A stretch of 64,000 bases of DNA from Vibrio sp. RE86 (GTDB lineage: Bacteria; Pseudomonadota; Gammaproteobacteria; Enterobacterales; Vibrionaceae), in the NCBI RefSeq assembly GCF_013114545.1, contig NZ_VTXI01000023.1, positions 1-64,000 on the forward strand, written 5' to 3'. Both the position numbers and the translations under genes were made by a program. Positions 25,948 to 34,464 of this stretch are shown piece after piece. The notes beneath the pieces were generated by a model that was not told the DNA's origin, made no database searches, and worked only from the letters and a program-made list of their open reading frames with translations. Within the stretch, counting starts at the first letter, position 1. Every line of letters begins with the position of its first letter.

Positions 25948-27039
25948 CTACTTGTGGTTCATCAATCGAAATATCTTGCCACTGTCAGTGCTAAACAAAA
26001 TATCGCCATTTGGTAATGGTTCTATATCGCGAATTCTTTCACCAAGGTCTTCTAAAATTCTTTCCTCAGCAACAATACTATTTCCTTCAATAGTGAGTAC
26101 GTTGATATGAGCGAGCTTCAGTGCTCCAGCAAGCAACTTCCCTTTGAGTTCAGGATGTTTTTCGCCTCTATAAAGCACTAAGGACCCTGGCGCAATGGAG
26201 GGAATGTAGACCTTGCTTGGTGAGGTTATACCTTCTTTCTCTTGCCCTTCGCCAACGGAGATTGGTCCCCAATACTCTTTTCCATGTGAGGTAATTGGCC
26301 AGCCATAATTGTTCCCTTTTTTGATGAGATTGATTTCATCTCCGCCCCTTGGACCATGCTCGATTGACCAAAGCTTTTGACTGGCTGCATCGTAGTGGAG
26401 CCCTTGAGGGTTACGGTGGCCGAAACTCCAAATTTCTGGCTGAGCATCAGCTTGGTTAATAAATGGATTAGTTGGGGCAGGTGAGCCATCTGGCATTACC
26501 CTCAGAATGGAACCTGAGTGAGTGTTGAGGTTCTGGCCATTGCTGCGCTCACCTCTATCACCAACACTGAAGTAAAGGTACTGATCGTCAAACGTAATTC
26601 GACTACCAAAGTGACGCCCGCCATCTGAGCCAGACTGGGTTACCAAGAGCTCTTGCCAGTGACCAAGTGAACCGCTTTCATAGGTCACTGAAGCGAGCGT
26701 TGTCTCAATATGAGAGCCCGATTGTTTTGAATAGGTGAAGTAATAGCGGTCGGGCTCAAAGGGTGATTTTGCAACATCAAGGAGACCACCTTGACCATAA
26801 ACGTTGGTACTCTTCTGCTCTCCGATATACTTGTATTCGTTGGTCGAAAGATCCAGCACGCCGATCTTGCCACTCTTTTCACTAACCATGACCTGATTTT
26901 TACCCATGTAGGTCATACCCCAAGGAATATTGAGCCCTTGAGTAACCACTTCCGCAGACCAGTTGTTTGCGTAGGTAGCCATGGGAACCATTAGGTTTAG
27001 TGCTACTAAATAGCTGAACCGTCTCATATAAACATCCAT
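25948..27039 (-). CDS. PQQ-dependent aldose sugar dehydrogenase (YliI/Asd-like)
   Basis: Soluble Asd-type enzymes are six-bladed propellers that use PQQ and calcium to oxidise aldoses to lactones in the periplasm. The 363-residue product has a signal peptide cut near TYANN. It shows blade motifs including IPWGMTY, SDGGRHFGSRI with the likely catalytic His, YFSVGDRGERSNGQN, SFGHRNPQGL and EHGPRGGDEIN, which match the GDH/Asd family. A second ATG four codons later (27027) is an equally possible start. The gene is divergent from the TetR regulator. Whether the host makes PQQ or takes it up is not shown here. Confidence 0.88.
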   Translation of the reverse strand: MDVYMRRFSYLVALNLMVPMATYANNWSAEVVTQGLNIPWGMTYMGKNQVMVSEKSGKIGVLDLSTNEYKYIGEQKSTNVYGQGGLLDVAKSPFEPDRYYFTYSKQSGSHIETTLASVTYESGSLGHWQELLVTQSGSDGGRHFGSRITFDDQYLYFSVGDRGERSNGQNLNTHSGSILRVMPDGSPAPTNPFINQADAQPEIWSFGHRNPQGLHYDAASQKLWSIEHGPRGGDEINLIKKGNNYGWPITSHGKEYWGPISVGEGQEKEGITSPSKVYIPSIAPGSLVLYRGEKHPELKGKLLAGALKLAHINVLTIEGNSIVAEERILEDLGERIRDIEPLPNGDILFSTDSGKIFRLMNHK

Positions 27040-27207
27040 TTTGTCACTTCATTATCCCAATAGTAGCATTGAGGCAGACAGGTTAGGTGACCAATTTTCT
27101 CAAGTTTTGAAACGGACTCAAGCCTAAGTGTCTTTGAATTGAGAAAATATAATCGGCATGAATATTATTTATAAATTCCCTTGATCTGATCGATAAATAT
27201 ACTATTA

Positions 27208-27220
27208 TGACGATGTGTCA
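27208..27220. promoter_or_regulatory. TetR-type operator, site 1
   Basis: TGACGATGTGTCA, a 13-bp dyad with one mismatch. It lies 17 bases (start to start) before site 2, about 100 bases upstream of the tetR gene. It is one of four such elements around the TetR and RND genes. Confidence 0.6.
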
Positions 27221-27224
27221 GAAA

Positions 27225-27237
27225 TGACGAAGCGTCA
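27225..27237. promoter_or_regulatory. TetR-type operator, site 2
   Basis: TGACGAAGCGTCA, with perfect TGACG / CGTCA arms, followed by CAA as in sites 3 and 4. A TACAAT hexamer at 27272-27277 could be the tetR -10 box, which would place this site just upstream of the promoter. Confidence 0.7.
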
Positions 27238-27318
27238 CAAATGGTGTTTATCACGCTGTTGGTAATCGTGTTACAATAGTAAGGTTAGGGAGTAAACCAC
27301 GGATATGGATTAGTAATC

Positions 27319-28107
27319 ATGTTTGGCTTTAGCTGTAATAAAAGTGATAAAAAAGAGGGCACACGCTGTTCATCGGGCTTAACCAAGAAACAGCAGGCTA
27401 TAGCAGATAGGGAAGTAGAACTGACTCTATTAGCTAAGGCTTTGGTGCAAGAGCAGGGCTGGAGTAACTTAACAATGGATAAGTTGACGGCGGCAAGCTC
27501 ATACTCGAAAGGAACGATTTACAATCACTTTTGCAGCAAAGAAGATGTGATTCTGGCTTTATGTATTCATTCATTAAAAAGTGAGGCGATACTGTTCGCA
27601 CGTGCGGGTGAATATCAAGGCAATAGCCGAGAGAAAGTCATTGCACTGCATGTTGGGTATCGTATATATGCTCGTATGGAGCCGGTTTTGTCTACGTGTG
27701 CCATTATGGCGAAAAGCCCATGGGTACTAGAGAAAGCTTCCCCAGAGCGAGTCAAAGAGCTGAATGCACTTGAAGAGCTCGTTATTGATCATGCGGACAA
27801 GTTAGTTCATGTGGCTGTCGAGAGCGGTGACTTGCAGTTTTCGCCAGGCATTGGGTCTGATGCGATAGTCTTTGCTAACTGGTCAATTGCTTTTGGATCG
27901 AACGCGCTCACTCAGAATGCTTCTAATAGCCACTGTATCAAACGTTTAGAAGACCCATTTACTGTACTAAATAATGCGAATATGTTGCTTGATGGTCTAG
28001 GTTGGAAACCGCTATCAACGCATTGGGATTACCGAAAGACTTGGCGACAAGTAGAACTGTCGCTGTTTTCTCAAGAACTTGAGTATCTCGAGTCTGTGGG
28101 AAGATAA
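27319..28107 (+). CDS. TetR family transcriptional regulator
   Basis: A 262-residue regulator, longer than most TetR proteins because of a 30-residue polar N-terminal extension with two Cys. The HTH is at residues about 50-75 (LTMDKLTAASSYSKGTIYNHFCSKEDVI), with the usual YNHF pattern. The C-terminal part is helical and should bind a ligand and dimerise. A terminator follows. Four TGACG-N3-CGTCA dyads upstream of this gene and of the RND operon suggest that it represses both itself and the operon. Confidence 0.85.
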   Translation: MFGFSCNKSDKKEGTRCSSGLTKKQQAIADREVELTLLAKALVQEQGWSNLTMDKLTAASSYSKGTIYNHFCSKEDVILALCIHSLKSEAILFARAGEYQGNSREKVIALHVGYRIYARMEPVLSTCAIMAKSPWVLEKASPERVKELNALEELVIDHADKLVHVAVESGDLQFSPGIGSDAIVFANWSIAFGSNALTQNASNSHCIKRLEDPFTVLNNANMLLDGLGWKPLSTHWDYRKTWRQVELSLFSQELEYLESVGR

Positions 28108-28124
28108 ATACCACACTGTGAATG

Positions 28125-28146
28125 AAAGCCCTCGATTGGGCTTTTT
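28125..28146 (+). terminator. tetR terminator
   Basis: Stem AAAGCCC / GGGCTTT with a loop of about six bases and a run of five T, 18 bases after the tetR stop. Confidence 0.8.
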
Positions 28147-28159
28147 AAATCACCGTTTA

Positions 28160-28172
28160 TGACGAATCGTCA
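28160..28172. promoter_or_regulatory. TetR-type operator, site 3
   Basis: TGACGAATCGTCA, a 13-bp dyad followed by CAAA, between the tetR terminator and the RND pump gene. Confidence 0.7.
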
Positions 28173-28260
28173 CAAAAAGACTAATGCGTAAGTTCTAGTG
28201 TTTGGAACTTCACGAAATAACTTAGTGACCAGCAAAAGCTGGTTTTTAAGTGATAACTTT

Positions 28261-28273
28261 TGACGAAACGTCA
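28261..28273. promoter_or_regulatory. TetR-type operator, site 4
   Basis: TGACGAAACGTCA, followed by CAAACGGAGAG, which includes the ribosome-binding site of the RND gene. It lies 16 bases before the ATG, so bound repressor would block transcription of the operon. Confidence 0.7.
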
Positions 28274-28288
28274 CAAACGGAGAGTGTG

Positions 28289-30664
28289 ATGAACGAACAA
28301 CGTACTAACTCAACCCCGCCTTCGCCCTGGCTAACCTTACCGACGCAGTATAGTTGGTGGGTTCTGCTCTTTACTATCGCCATGGTGGTCGCCGCGACCG
28401 TCGGTGGAAAAAACCTCTATTTTAGAGGTGACTACAACATCTTCTTCGATGGACAAAATGCTCAGCTTAGAGCGTTCGATGAAATTCAAACCACCTTTTC
28501 CAAATCAGATAACCTCTCAATTGTGATTGCGCCCAAAAGCGGTAATGTCTTTGAACCCACAACCCTAACCTTAATCCAACAGCTCACACAGGAAGCATGG
28601 CAAGTCCCATACTCGAGTCGAGTGGATTCCCTTGCCAACTACCAACATACCGAAGCGTATGACGATGATCTGATTGTCGAAGATTTACTGCTCGACGAAT
28701 ATGTGCTGACGGAGGAGCGTATCGCTAAGGTTAAGCGGGTCGCTCTGTCAGAACCTGCTTTGAAACATGCTCTTATCTCAGAAACCGGAGATGTCACAGT
28801 CGTCAATATTACCGTGCAAATGCCTGAAATCGACGAGACAGCGGAAGCGATAGAAGTGGTGACCTATGTCGATCAAATGATTGAAAAGTACCAAGCGCTT
28901 TATCCTGATATGGAGTTTCACAAAGCGGGCATCATCGCCATGAACTACGCCTTTATGGTCGCCGCGCAAGATGACAGCTTCACGCTTGTTCCTACCATGC
29001 TACTGGTCATTCTCCTGTTTCTTACTGTGATGCTGCGATCGTTTTTGAGTGTTCTTGCAACATTGGCTGTCATCATCGGTTCGGTGGCGGCGACAATGGG
29101 GCTGTCGGGCTGGGCGGGTATGTTCTTGAGCACAGCAACGGTCAATATACCCACACTGGTCATGACTCTAGCGGTTGCAGATTGCGTACACGTGATTGCT
29201 ACTATGCGCCAAAACATGAAACGTGGCCACAGTAAACGCTACGCGATTGATCAAAGCGTCATGGTTAACCTAATGCCGATTGTCATCACTTCAATTACCA
29301 CCGCGATTGGTTTCCTGATGATGAATATGTCGGATTCTCCGGTGTTACGTGATTTTGGTAACTTAGCGGCGCTCGGGGTGATGATTGCTTGTTTCCTATC
29401 ACTTTCACTGTTACCGGCTCTACTCAAAGTACTGCCGATTAGAGTAAAAGTGACCGATGAAGATGGTAAACAACCATTAGATCTGATGGACAAACTGGGT
29501 GATTGGGTCGTGCGTAATCGCAAAGCTTTGCTGCCTGTTTCTGCGTTGGTTATTGCTGTATCTGCAAGCCTTCTTCCTCTCAATAAAATCAACGATGAGT
29601 CAGTCAAATACTTTGATTCTCGTAGTGAGTTTCGCCGTGCCGCAGACTTTATGGAAGAGCGTATTAGTGGCATGACCAACATCAGCATTGCGATTAAAAG
29701 CAATGAATCTCAAGGCATTTCAGATCCCGCTTATCTAAAGACCATAGGTAAGTTTACGGAGTGGCTTCGTGCCCAGCCTGAAACGGACCATGTCGCTACA
29801 CTTTCGGACGTGTACAAGCGTTTGAACAAAAACATGCACAGTGACGACGAAAGCTTTTATCAGTTACCACTTGATAGAGAACTGGCGGCTCAATATCTGC
29901 TGCTTTACGAAATGTCGCTTCCTTATGGCTTAGATCTGAACAACCAAATTAACGTCGATAAGTCATCGATCAAAATGGTGGTGACCATCGACAACCTTGG
30001 TAGTGTGGAGTTAGTTGATCTAGAGAATCGCATCTACCACTGGTTTGCTCAAAATGCGCCTCAATATCAGGTTGTCGCCTCAAGTCCTTCATTGATGTTT
30101 GCTCACATCGGTGAAACCAACATGGCCAGCATGTTATCGACTTTACCTATCACGTTAATTCTAATTTCAGTGTTGATGATCTTCTCGTTGAGATCGTTAC
30201 GTTTAGGTTTGATCAGCGTGGTACCGAACATGGCACCTGCAATTATCGGTTTTGGATTGTGGGCTGTGCTATCGGGAGAGATCAACCTTGGTCTGTCAGT
30301 CGTTGTGACATTGACCCTAGGTATTGTGGTGGATGACTCCGTTCACTTCTTATCTAAATACCAGAGAGCAAGAAAGCAGGGTAAAGACGCTGAAGAAGCG
30401 GTTCGATATGCGTTTCACACGGTCGGGCGAGCACTGTGGATTACAACCGTCGTGTTGGTAGCGGGATTCTCTGTTCTAGCGATGTCTAGCTTTAGGCTGA
30501 ATGCCGATATGGGGCAGCTCAGCGCTATCGTCATCTTTATCGCACTTGTAGTGGATTTTATCTTCTTACCAGCACTGTTAATGAAGTTTGATACCGCAAA
30601 CTATGTAGAAGAAAGCAAACAAACGTCAGACGCCCTGACACCCAACCCAACGACTCAAAGCTAA
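28289..30664 (+). CDS. RND/MMPL-type membrane transporter
   Basis: A 791-residue inner-membrane protein with two similar halves. Each half has one membrane segment, a large periplasmic loop and a block of about five more segments. The half-specific motifs TLAVADCVHVIATMRQN and LGIVVDDSVHFLSKYQRA place the D-x3-H pattern of the MMPL/HpnN group at the proton-relay site. Such pumps move lipids or other hydrophobic molecules to or from the periplasm. The start at 28289 is chosen because CGGAGAG precedes it; a GTG frame start at 28250 lies before operator site 4 and has no such site. First gene of an operon with the LolA-like and barrel genes. Confidence 0.9.
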   Translation: MNEQRTNSTPPSPWLTLPTQYSWWVLLFTIAMVVAATVGGKNLYFRGDYNIFFDGQNAQLRAFDEIQTTFSKSDNLSIVIAPKSGNVFEPTTLTLIQQLTQEAWQVPYSSRVDSLANYQHTEAYDDDLIVEDLLLDEYVLTEERIAKVKRVALSEPALKHALISETGDVTVVNITVQMPEIDETAEAIEVVTYVDQMIEKYQALYPDMEFHKAGIIAMNYAFMVAAQDDSFTLVPTMLLVILLFLTVMLRSFLSVLATLAVIIGSVAATMGLSGWAGMFLSTATVNIPTLVMTLAVADCVHVIATMRQNMKRGHSKRYAIDQSVMVNLMPIVITSITTAIGFLMMNMSDSPVLRDFGNLAALGVMIACFLSLSLLPALLKVLPIRVKVTDEDGKQPLDLMDKLGDWVVRNRKALLPVSALVIAVSASLLPLNKINDESVKYFDSRSEFRRAADFMEERISGMTNISIAIKSNESQGISDPAYLKTIGKFTEWLRAQPETDHVATLSDVYKRLNKNMHSDDESFYQLPLDRELAAQYLLLYEMSLPYGLDLNNQINVDKSSIKMVVTIDNLGSVELVDLENRIYHWFAQNAPQYQVVASSPSLMFAHIGETNMASMLSTLPITLILISVLMIFSLRSLRLGLISVVPNMAPAIIGFGLWAVLSGEINLGLSVVVTLTLGIVVDDSVHFLSKYQRARKQGKDAEEAVRYAFHTVGRALWITTVVLVAGFSVLAMSSFRLNADMGQLSAIVIFIALVVDFIFLPALLMKFDTANYVEESKQTSDALTPNPTTQS

Positions 30665-30674
30665 AAGGATGTAC

Positions 30675-31472
30675 ATGATGAAAACTAAGACTCAATCAAT
30701 GATCAAAGCCGTCGCACTCTCTGCTTTGTTGGCACTTTCAGGTCAGGTGTCTGCTTCGCCTGAAAAAGGGTTCGAAATTGCTAAAGAGCGCAAAGTCCGT
30801 GATGAAGGGTGGGGCGACTCCGTGGCGACGATGCAGATGATTTTACGCAATGCTCAAGGTGAAAGCAGCACTCGCGAGATGCGTTTAAAGTCGTTTGAAA
30901 TGGCTGATGAAGGCGACAAAGGGTTGACGATTTTTGATCAGCCCCGTGATGTGAAAGGAACAGCTTTCCTCAATCATTCGCACATCATTGAAGCGGATGA
31001 TCAATGGTTGTATTTGCCAGCGCTAAAACGAGTGAAACGTATTTCTTCGCGTAATAAATCAGGTCCGTTTATGGGCAGCGAATTCGCCTATGAGGACTTA
31101 AGCTCCTTTGAACTCGAGAAATACACGTTTAATCACCTTGGAAACGAGACATTCAAGGGCGTCGACACCTATCGTATAGAACAAATTCCTACCGACAAAA
31201 ACTCTGGCTACACCAAGCAGGTTGTCTGGTTAGATAAAGACCACTACCGACCATTGCAGGTGGAATTTTACGATCGAAAAGGGTCGCTGTTGAAAACACT
31301 GCAGTTTGAAGACTACAAGCAGTACCTCAATAAGTACTGGCGCGCTCATACTATGGCGATGGTGAACCACCAAACAGGAAAAAGCACTACCCTTACGACC
31401 AGTAACCTCGACTTTCAAACCGGTTTGAGAGAGAAAGATTTTGAGAAAAATGTGCTCAAGCGAGTGAAGTAG
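30675..31472 (+). CDS. LolA-like periplasmic carrier (outer-membrane lipoprotein-sorting family)
   Basis: A 265-residue secreted protein with a signal peptide cut after GQVSA. The mature part fits the PF17131 LolA-like family that often sits beside RND pumps: an open beta-barrel expected to hold a hydrophobic ligand. Visible signatures are DQWLYLPALKRVKRISSRNKSGPFMGSEFAYEDL and a C-terminal YWRAHTMAMVNHQTG. It is not the true LolA. AAAAGGA places the start at one of two ATGs (30675 or 30678). The stop is six bases before the barrel gene, so the three genes act together. Confidence 0.85.
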   Translation: MMKTKTQSMIKAVALSALLALSGQVSASPEKGFEIAKERKVRDEGWGDSVATMQMILRNAQGESSTREMRLKSFEMADEGDKGLTIFDQPRDVKGTAFLNHSHIIEADDQWLYLPALKRVKRISSRNKSGPFMGSEFAYEDLSSFELEKYTFNHLGNETFKGVDTYRIEQIPTDKNSGYTKQVVWLDKDHYRPLQVEFYDRKGSLLKTLQFEDYKQYLNKYWRAHTMAMVNHQTGKSTTLTTSNLDFQTGLREKDFEKNVLKRVK

Positions 31473-31478
31473 CGCACT

Positions 31479-32660
31479 ATGAAAAAGATAATAAACCTAG
31501 CTGGTCGGTTAGCGGCCAGCATATCCTTGACTTTATTTTCGTTACACTGTCACTCATTTGAGTTGGCAGGACAAGTAAATGTTGAACATCGTCAATTTTT
31601 CTCGTCAGGGTTACAAGGCCAAGACAAAGGCCAAACTTCTTTGGTCATTCAACCAGAGCTCTACTGGCAACTCGGTGATAGTTCCGATTTTACGTTCACA
31701 CCGTTTTACCGATTGGACAGCTTAGATGATGAGCGAAGCCATGGAGATATTCGAGAAGCGCTTTATCTAACCTACTGGGATGATTACGAGCTTCGAGCAG
31801 GTATTGGTAAAGTCTTTTGGGGCGTGACTGAGTCAGCTCATTTGGTGGATGTAGTCAACCAGACCGACGCCATTGAGTCTGTCGATGGGGAAGATAAACT
31901 GGGCCAACCTATGGTTCATTTTACCTCGATAAAAGAGTGGGGCAGTGTGGATGCGATGCTCCTCCCGTACTTTAGAGAACGAACATTCTCTGGTATTGAC
32001 GGGCGCTTAAGACCGACGATTCCGGTCTCTGATGATGCCATTTATGAATCGTCTCGTGAGGAGCAACATATCGATTTCGCGCTGCGTTACTCTCAAATGC
32101 TAGGAGATTGGGATATTGGTCTAAGTTACTTTCAAGGCACAAACCGTGATCCTTACTATCAACTCCATGGTAGCGAGCTAAAGCCATACTACGCACAAGC
32201 CAAACAAGTTGGGCTCGATGTGCAAGGTATTGTGGAAGATTGGCTGTGGAAACTCGAGAGCATCTACCGCGACAGTGCTGACCATCATGTTGGCCTAGTT
32301 TCTGGGTTTGAGTACACGATTGTGGGTGCTTTTGAAACGGTATGGGATTTAGGTTTGATTGCTGAGTATTTGTATGACAGCCGAGGAAACAATGCTCAGA
32401 GTATAGGCCAAAATGATCTCTTCGCCGGCATGCGTGTCACGCTTAACGACGAAGATAGCACCGAGGTTCTCTTTGGGATAACACAAGACCTTGATAACAG
32501 TGATGTGTACAGCGCTAAACTTGAGGCTTCAAGCCGCTTGACCAATAACTTGAGTTGGACGATAGATGGCTGGTGGTTTGAGAATGAAACACCCGAAGAT
32601 CTTCTCTATTTTGGGCGTAAAGATGATTTTATCGAACTGTCGCTGGAGTACTATTTCTAG
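31479..32660 (+). CDS. Predicted outer-membrane beta-barrel protein of the RND operon
   Basis: A 393-residue protein with a signal peptide cut near HCHS. The mature part is made of alternating short strands rich in Tyr, Trp and Asp (YWQLGDSSDFTFTPFYRLD, LYLTYWDDYELRAGIGKVFWG) and ends in a Phe (ELSLEYYF), as outer-membrane barrels do. By length and neighbours it plays the part of the DUF1302-type barrels found with RND and LolA-like proteins elsewhere, but I do not recognise a named family in the sequence itself. A terminator follows. Confidence 0.75.
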   Translation: MKKIINLAGRLAASISLTLFSLHCHSFELAGQVNVEHRQFFSSGLQGQDKGQTSLVIQPELYWQLGDSSDFTFTPFYRLDSLDDERSHGDIREALYLTYWDDYELRAGIGKVFWGVTESAHLVDVVNQTDAIESVDGEDKLGQPMVHFTSIKEWGSVDAMLLPYFRERTFSGIDGRLRPTIPVSDDAIYESSREEQHIDFALRYSQMLGDWDIGLSYFQGTNRDPYYQLHGSELKPYYAQAKQVGLDVQGIVEDWLWKLESIYRDSADHHVGLVSGFEYTIVGAFETVWDLGLIAEYLYDSRGNNAQSIGQNDLFAGMRVTLNDEDSTEVLFGITQDLDNSDVYSAKLEASSRLTNNLSWTIDGWWFENETPEDLLYFGRKDDFIELSLEYYF

Positions 32661-32693
32661 TACTTGGCTATTGTTACTCTGAAATCTAACTAG

Positions 32694-32719
32694 AGGGAGC
32701 TTACTTAGCTCCCTTTTTG
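32694..32719 (+). terminator. RND operon terminator
   Basis: Stem GAGGGAGC / GCTCCCT with a seven-base loop and a run of five T, about 30 bases after the barrel stop. Confidence 0.85.
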
Positions 32720-32725
32720 CTTAGA

Positions 32726-33208
32726 TTAGAGAGTCTTGAGCATCCAGACATCACAGCCACTATGCTCTGTTCCGTCGAGTGGGTTCTCTAAGTGAGTAAA
32801 ACCGAGCTTTTCGTATAGCTTAATCGCAGACTCCATCGATTTGAGCGTGTCGAGGTAACACTGTTCGAAGCCTTGCTCTTTGGCAAATTCCAAACATTGT
32901 TTACTCAGTTGTTTTCCTAAACCTAACCCTCGGCTTTCAGGCAACAAGAATAGCTTTTTTAATTCACAAACCTGTGCTGAATCATTAAACGGCGCGAGAC
33001 CACAACCACCTACAATTTTGCCGTTAAGCGTTGCAACAAGGTACAAGCTTTTCTTATCTAAAGTGTAGTAATAGCTCATCGCGAGCACTTCAGGGTCAGA
33101 TGGCCCAAACCCTTCTCCAACTGCACCAAATTCGGCGCCAACGGCCTTGATGATGGCACTAATATCGTCGTTCTGTTTCTCGGTAATTGGTTGAATCGAA
33201 ACTGTCAT
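32726..33208 (-). CDS. GNAT family N-acetyltransferase
   Basis: A 160-residue cytoplasmic enzyme of the GNAT fold, expected to move an acetyl group from acetyl-CoA to an unknown amine. The acetyl-CoA site is LKKLFLLPESRGLGLGKQLSKQCLEFA (residues about 85-112), with the Q/RxxGxG/A loop as SRGLGLG. The tail KLGFTHLENPLDGTEHSGCDVWM is typical of the family. The start at 33208 is chosen over the ATG six bases upstream because AGGA is then at normal distance. It is convergent with the barrel gene. Confidence 0.85.
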   Translation of the reverse strand: MTVSIQPITEKQNDDISAIIKAVGAEFGAVGEGFGPSDPEVLAMSYYYTLDKKSLYLVATLNGKIVGGCGLAPFNDSAQVCELKKLFLLPESRGLGLGKQLSKQCLEFAKEQGFEQCYLDTLKSMESAIKLYEKLGFTHLENPLDGTEHSGCDVWMLKTL

Positions 33209-33462
33209 CTTCATTCCTTATGATGCTTCCTATGGTAAATAAGTTGGTATTAAAAACACTTTTATCAAGCGCTCAGCCGAAAATTTGCCCAAAGGCGGTA
33301 AATAAGGCGATTTCAGTTTGGATTTGACCTTGTCATTCGTTACTATGTACAGCTATTTAAAGACCCAAGATCCCTGTCGGGTAAACGTGCAATTGTACGA
33401 ACCCCCTAATGGACACTACCACTTATGCCTATTGCATGTAGGTGTAGGTAGATGAGGAAACG

Positions 33463-34446
33463 ATGCAACATCTAGAAGAGATCATTGCTAATGCGAACAC
33501 AGCTATTGAAGCTGCAGAGTCGCTAGTCGCACTTGATGAAGTGCGTGTTCAGTATCTAGGTAAGAAGGGCGAGCTAACGGCTCAGCTTCAAAGCCTAGGT
33601 AAACTACCACCAGAAGAGCGTCGCAGTGCTGGTCAAGAGATCAACAAAGCGAAAGGCGTTGTTCAACAAGCTATCGCAGCGCGCAAAGATGCACTTCAAC
33701 GTGCAGAACTTGAAGCGAAGCTAGCAGCGGAAACTATCGACGTAACTCTACCAGGTCGTCGTATCGAGAACGGTGGTCTACACCCAGTTACTCGTACTGT
33801 TGAGCGTATTGAACAGTTCTTTGGTGAGCTAGGCTTTAGCACTGAGTCTGGTCCTGAAATTGAAGATGCATTCCACAACTTTGATGCACTAAACATTGCA
33901 GAAGATCACCCAGCGCGTACTGACCACGACACGTTCTTCTTCAACCCTGATCTAATGCTACGTACTCACACGTCAGGCGTTCAGATCCGTACGATGGAAA
34001 ATGGCAAACCACCATTCCGCTTCATCGCACCGGGCCGTGTTTACCGTAACGACTACGACCAAACGCACACGCCAATGTTCCACCAAGTGGAAGGCATGCT
34101 AGTAGACGAAAACGTAAACTTCGCTCAACTGAAAGGCATCCTGCACGACTTCCTAACGAACTTCTTCGAAGAAGATCTAGAAGTTCGCTACCGTCCTTCA
34201 TACTTCCCGTTCACTGAGCCTTCAATGGAAGTGGATGTTAAGCGTAAAGATGGCAAGTGGTTAGAAATCCTTGGCTGTGGCATGGTTCACCCGAACGTAC
34301 TACGTAGCGTAGGCATCGATCCTGAGAAATACTCTGGCTTTGCATTCGGTATCGGTATCGAGCGTCTAGCGATGCTTCGTTACGGCGTAAACGATCTACG
34401 TGCGTTCTTCGAGAACGACCTGCGTTTCCTAAAACAGTTCAAGTAA
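33463..34446 (+). CDS. pheS: Phenylalanine-tRNA ligase subunit alpha
   Basis: PheS and PheT form the alpha2beta2 enzyme that charges tRNA-Phe. The 327-residue product (E. coli 327) has an N-terminal coiled coil (residues about 1-80), and class II motifs: FHNFDALNIAEDHPARTDHDTFF (motif 1 side), RFIAPGRVYRNDYDQTHTPMFHQVEG (motif 2) and GFAFGIGIERLAMLRYG (motif 3). GAGGAAAC lies before the start. Codon use is strongly biased, as in highly expressed genes. pheT follows after 18 bases. No Phe-rich leader peptide or attenuator of the E. coli kind was seen upstream. Confidence 0.97.
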   Translation: MQHLEEIIANANTAIEAAESLVALDEVRVQYLGKKGELTAQLQSLGKLPPEERRSAGQEINKAKGVVQQAIAARKDALQRAELEAKLAAETIDVTLPGRRIENGGLHPVTRTVERIEQFFGELGFSTESGPEIEDAFHNFDALNIAEDHPARTDHDTFFFNPDLMLRTHTSGVQIRTMENGKPPFRFIAPGRVYRNDYDQTHTPMFHQVEGMLVDENVNFAQLKGILHDFLTNFFEEDLEVRYRPSYFPFTEPSMEVDVKRKDGKWLEILGCGMVHPNVLRSVGIDPEKYSGFAFGIGIERLAMLRYGVNDLRAFFENDLRFLKQFK

Positions 34447-34464
34447 TCCAGAGGGTTCATCACA

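Noticed and set aside
33345..33455. A 36-codon frame just before pheS as a leader peptide
   Set aside because: It has no Phe codons, no ribosome-binding site and no following terminator hairpin, so it does not look like a pheM-type attenuator.
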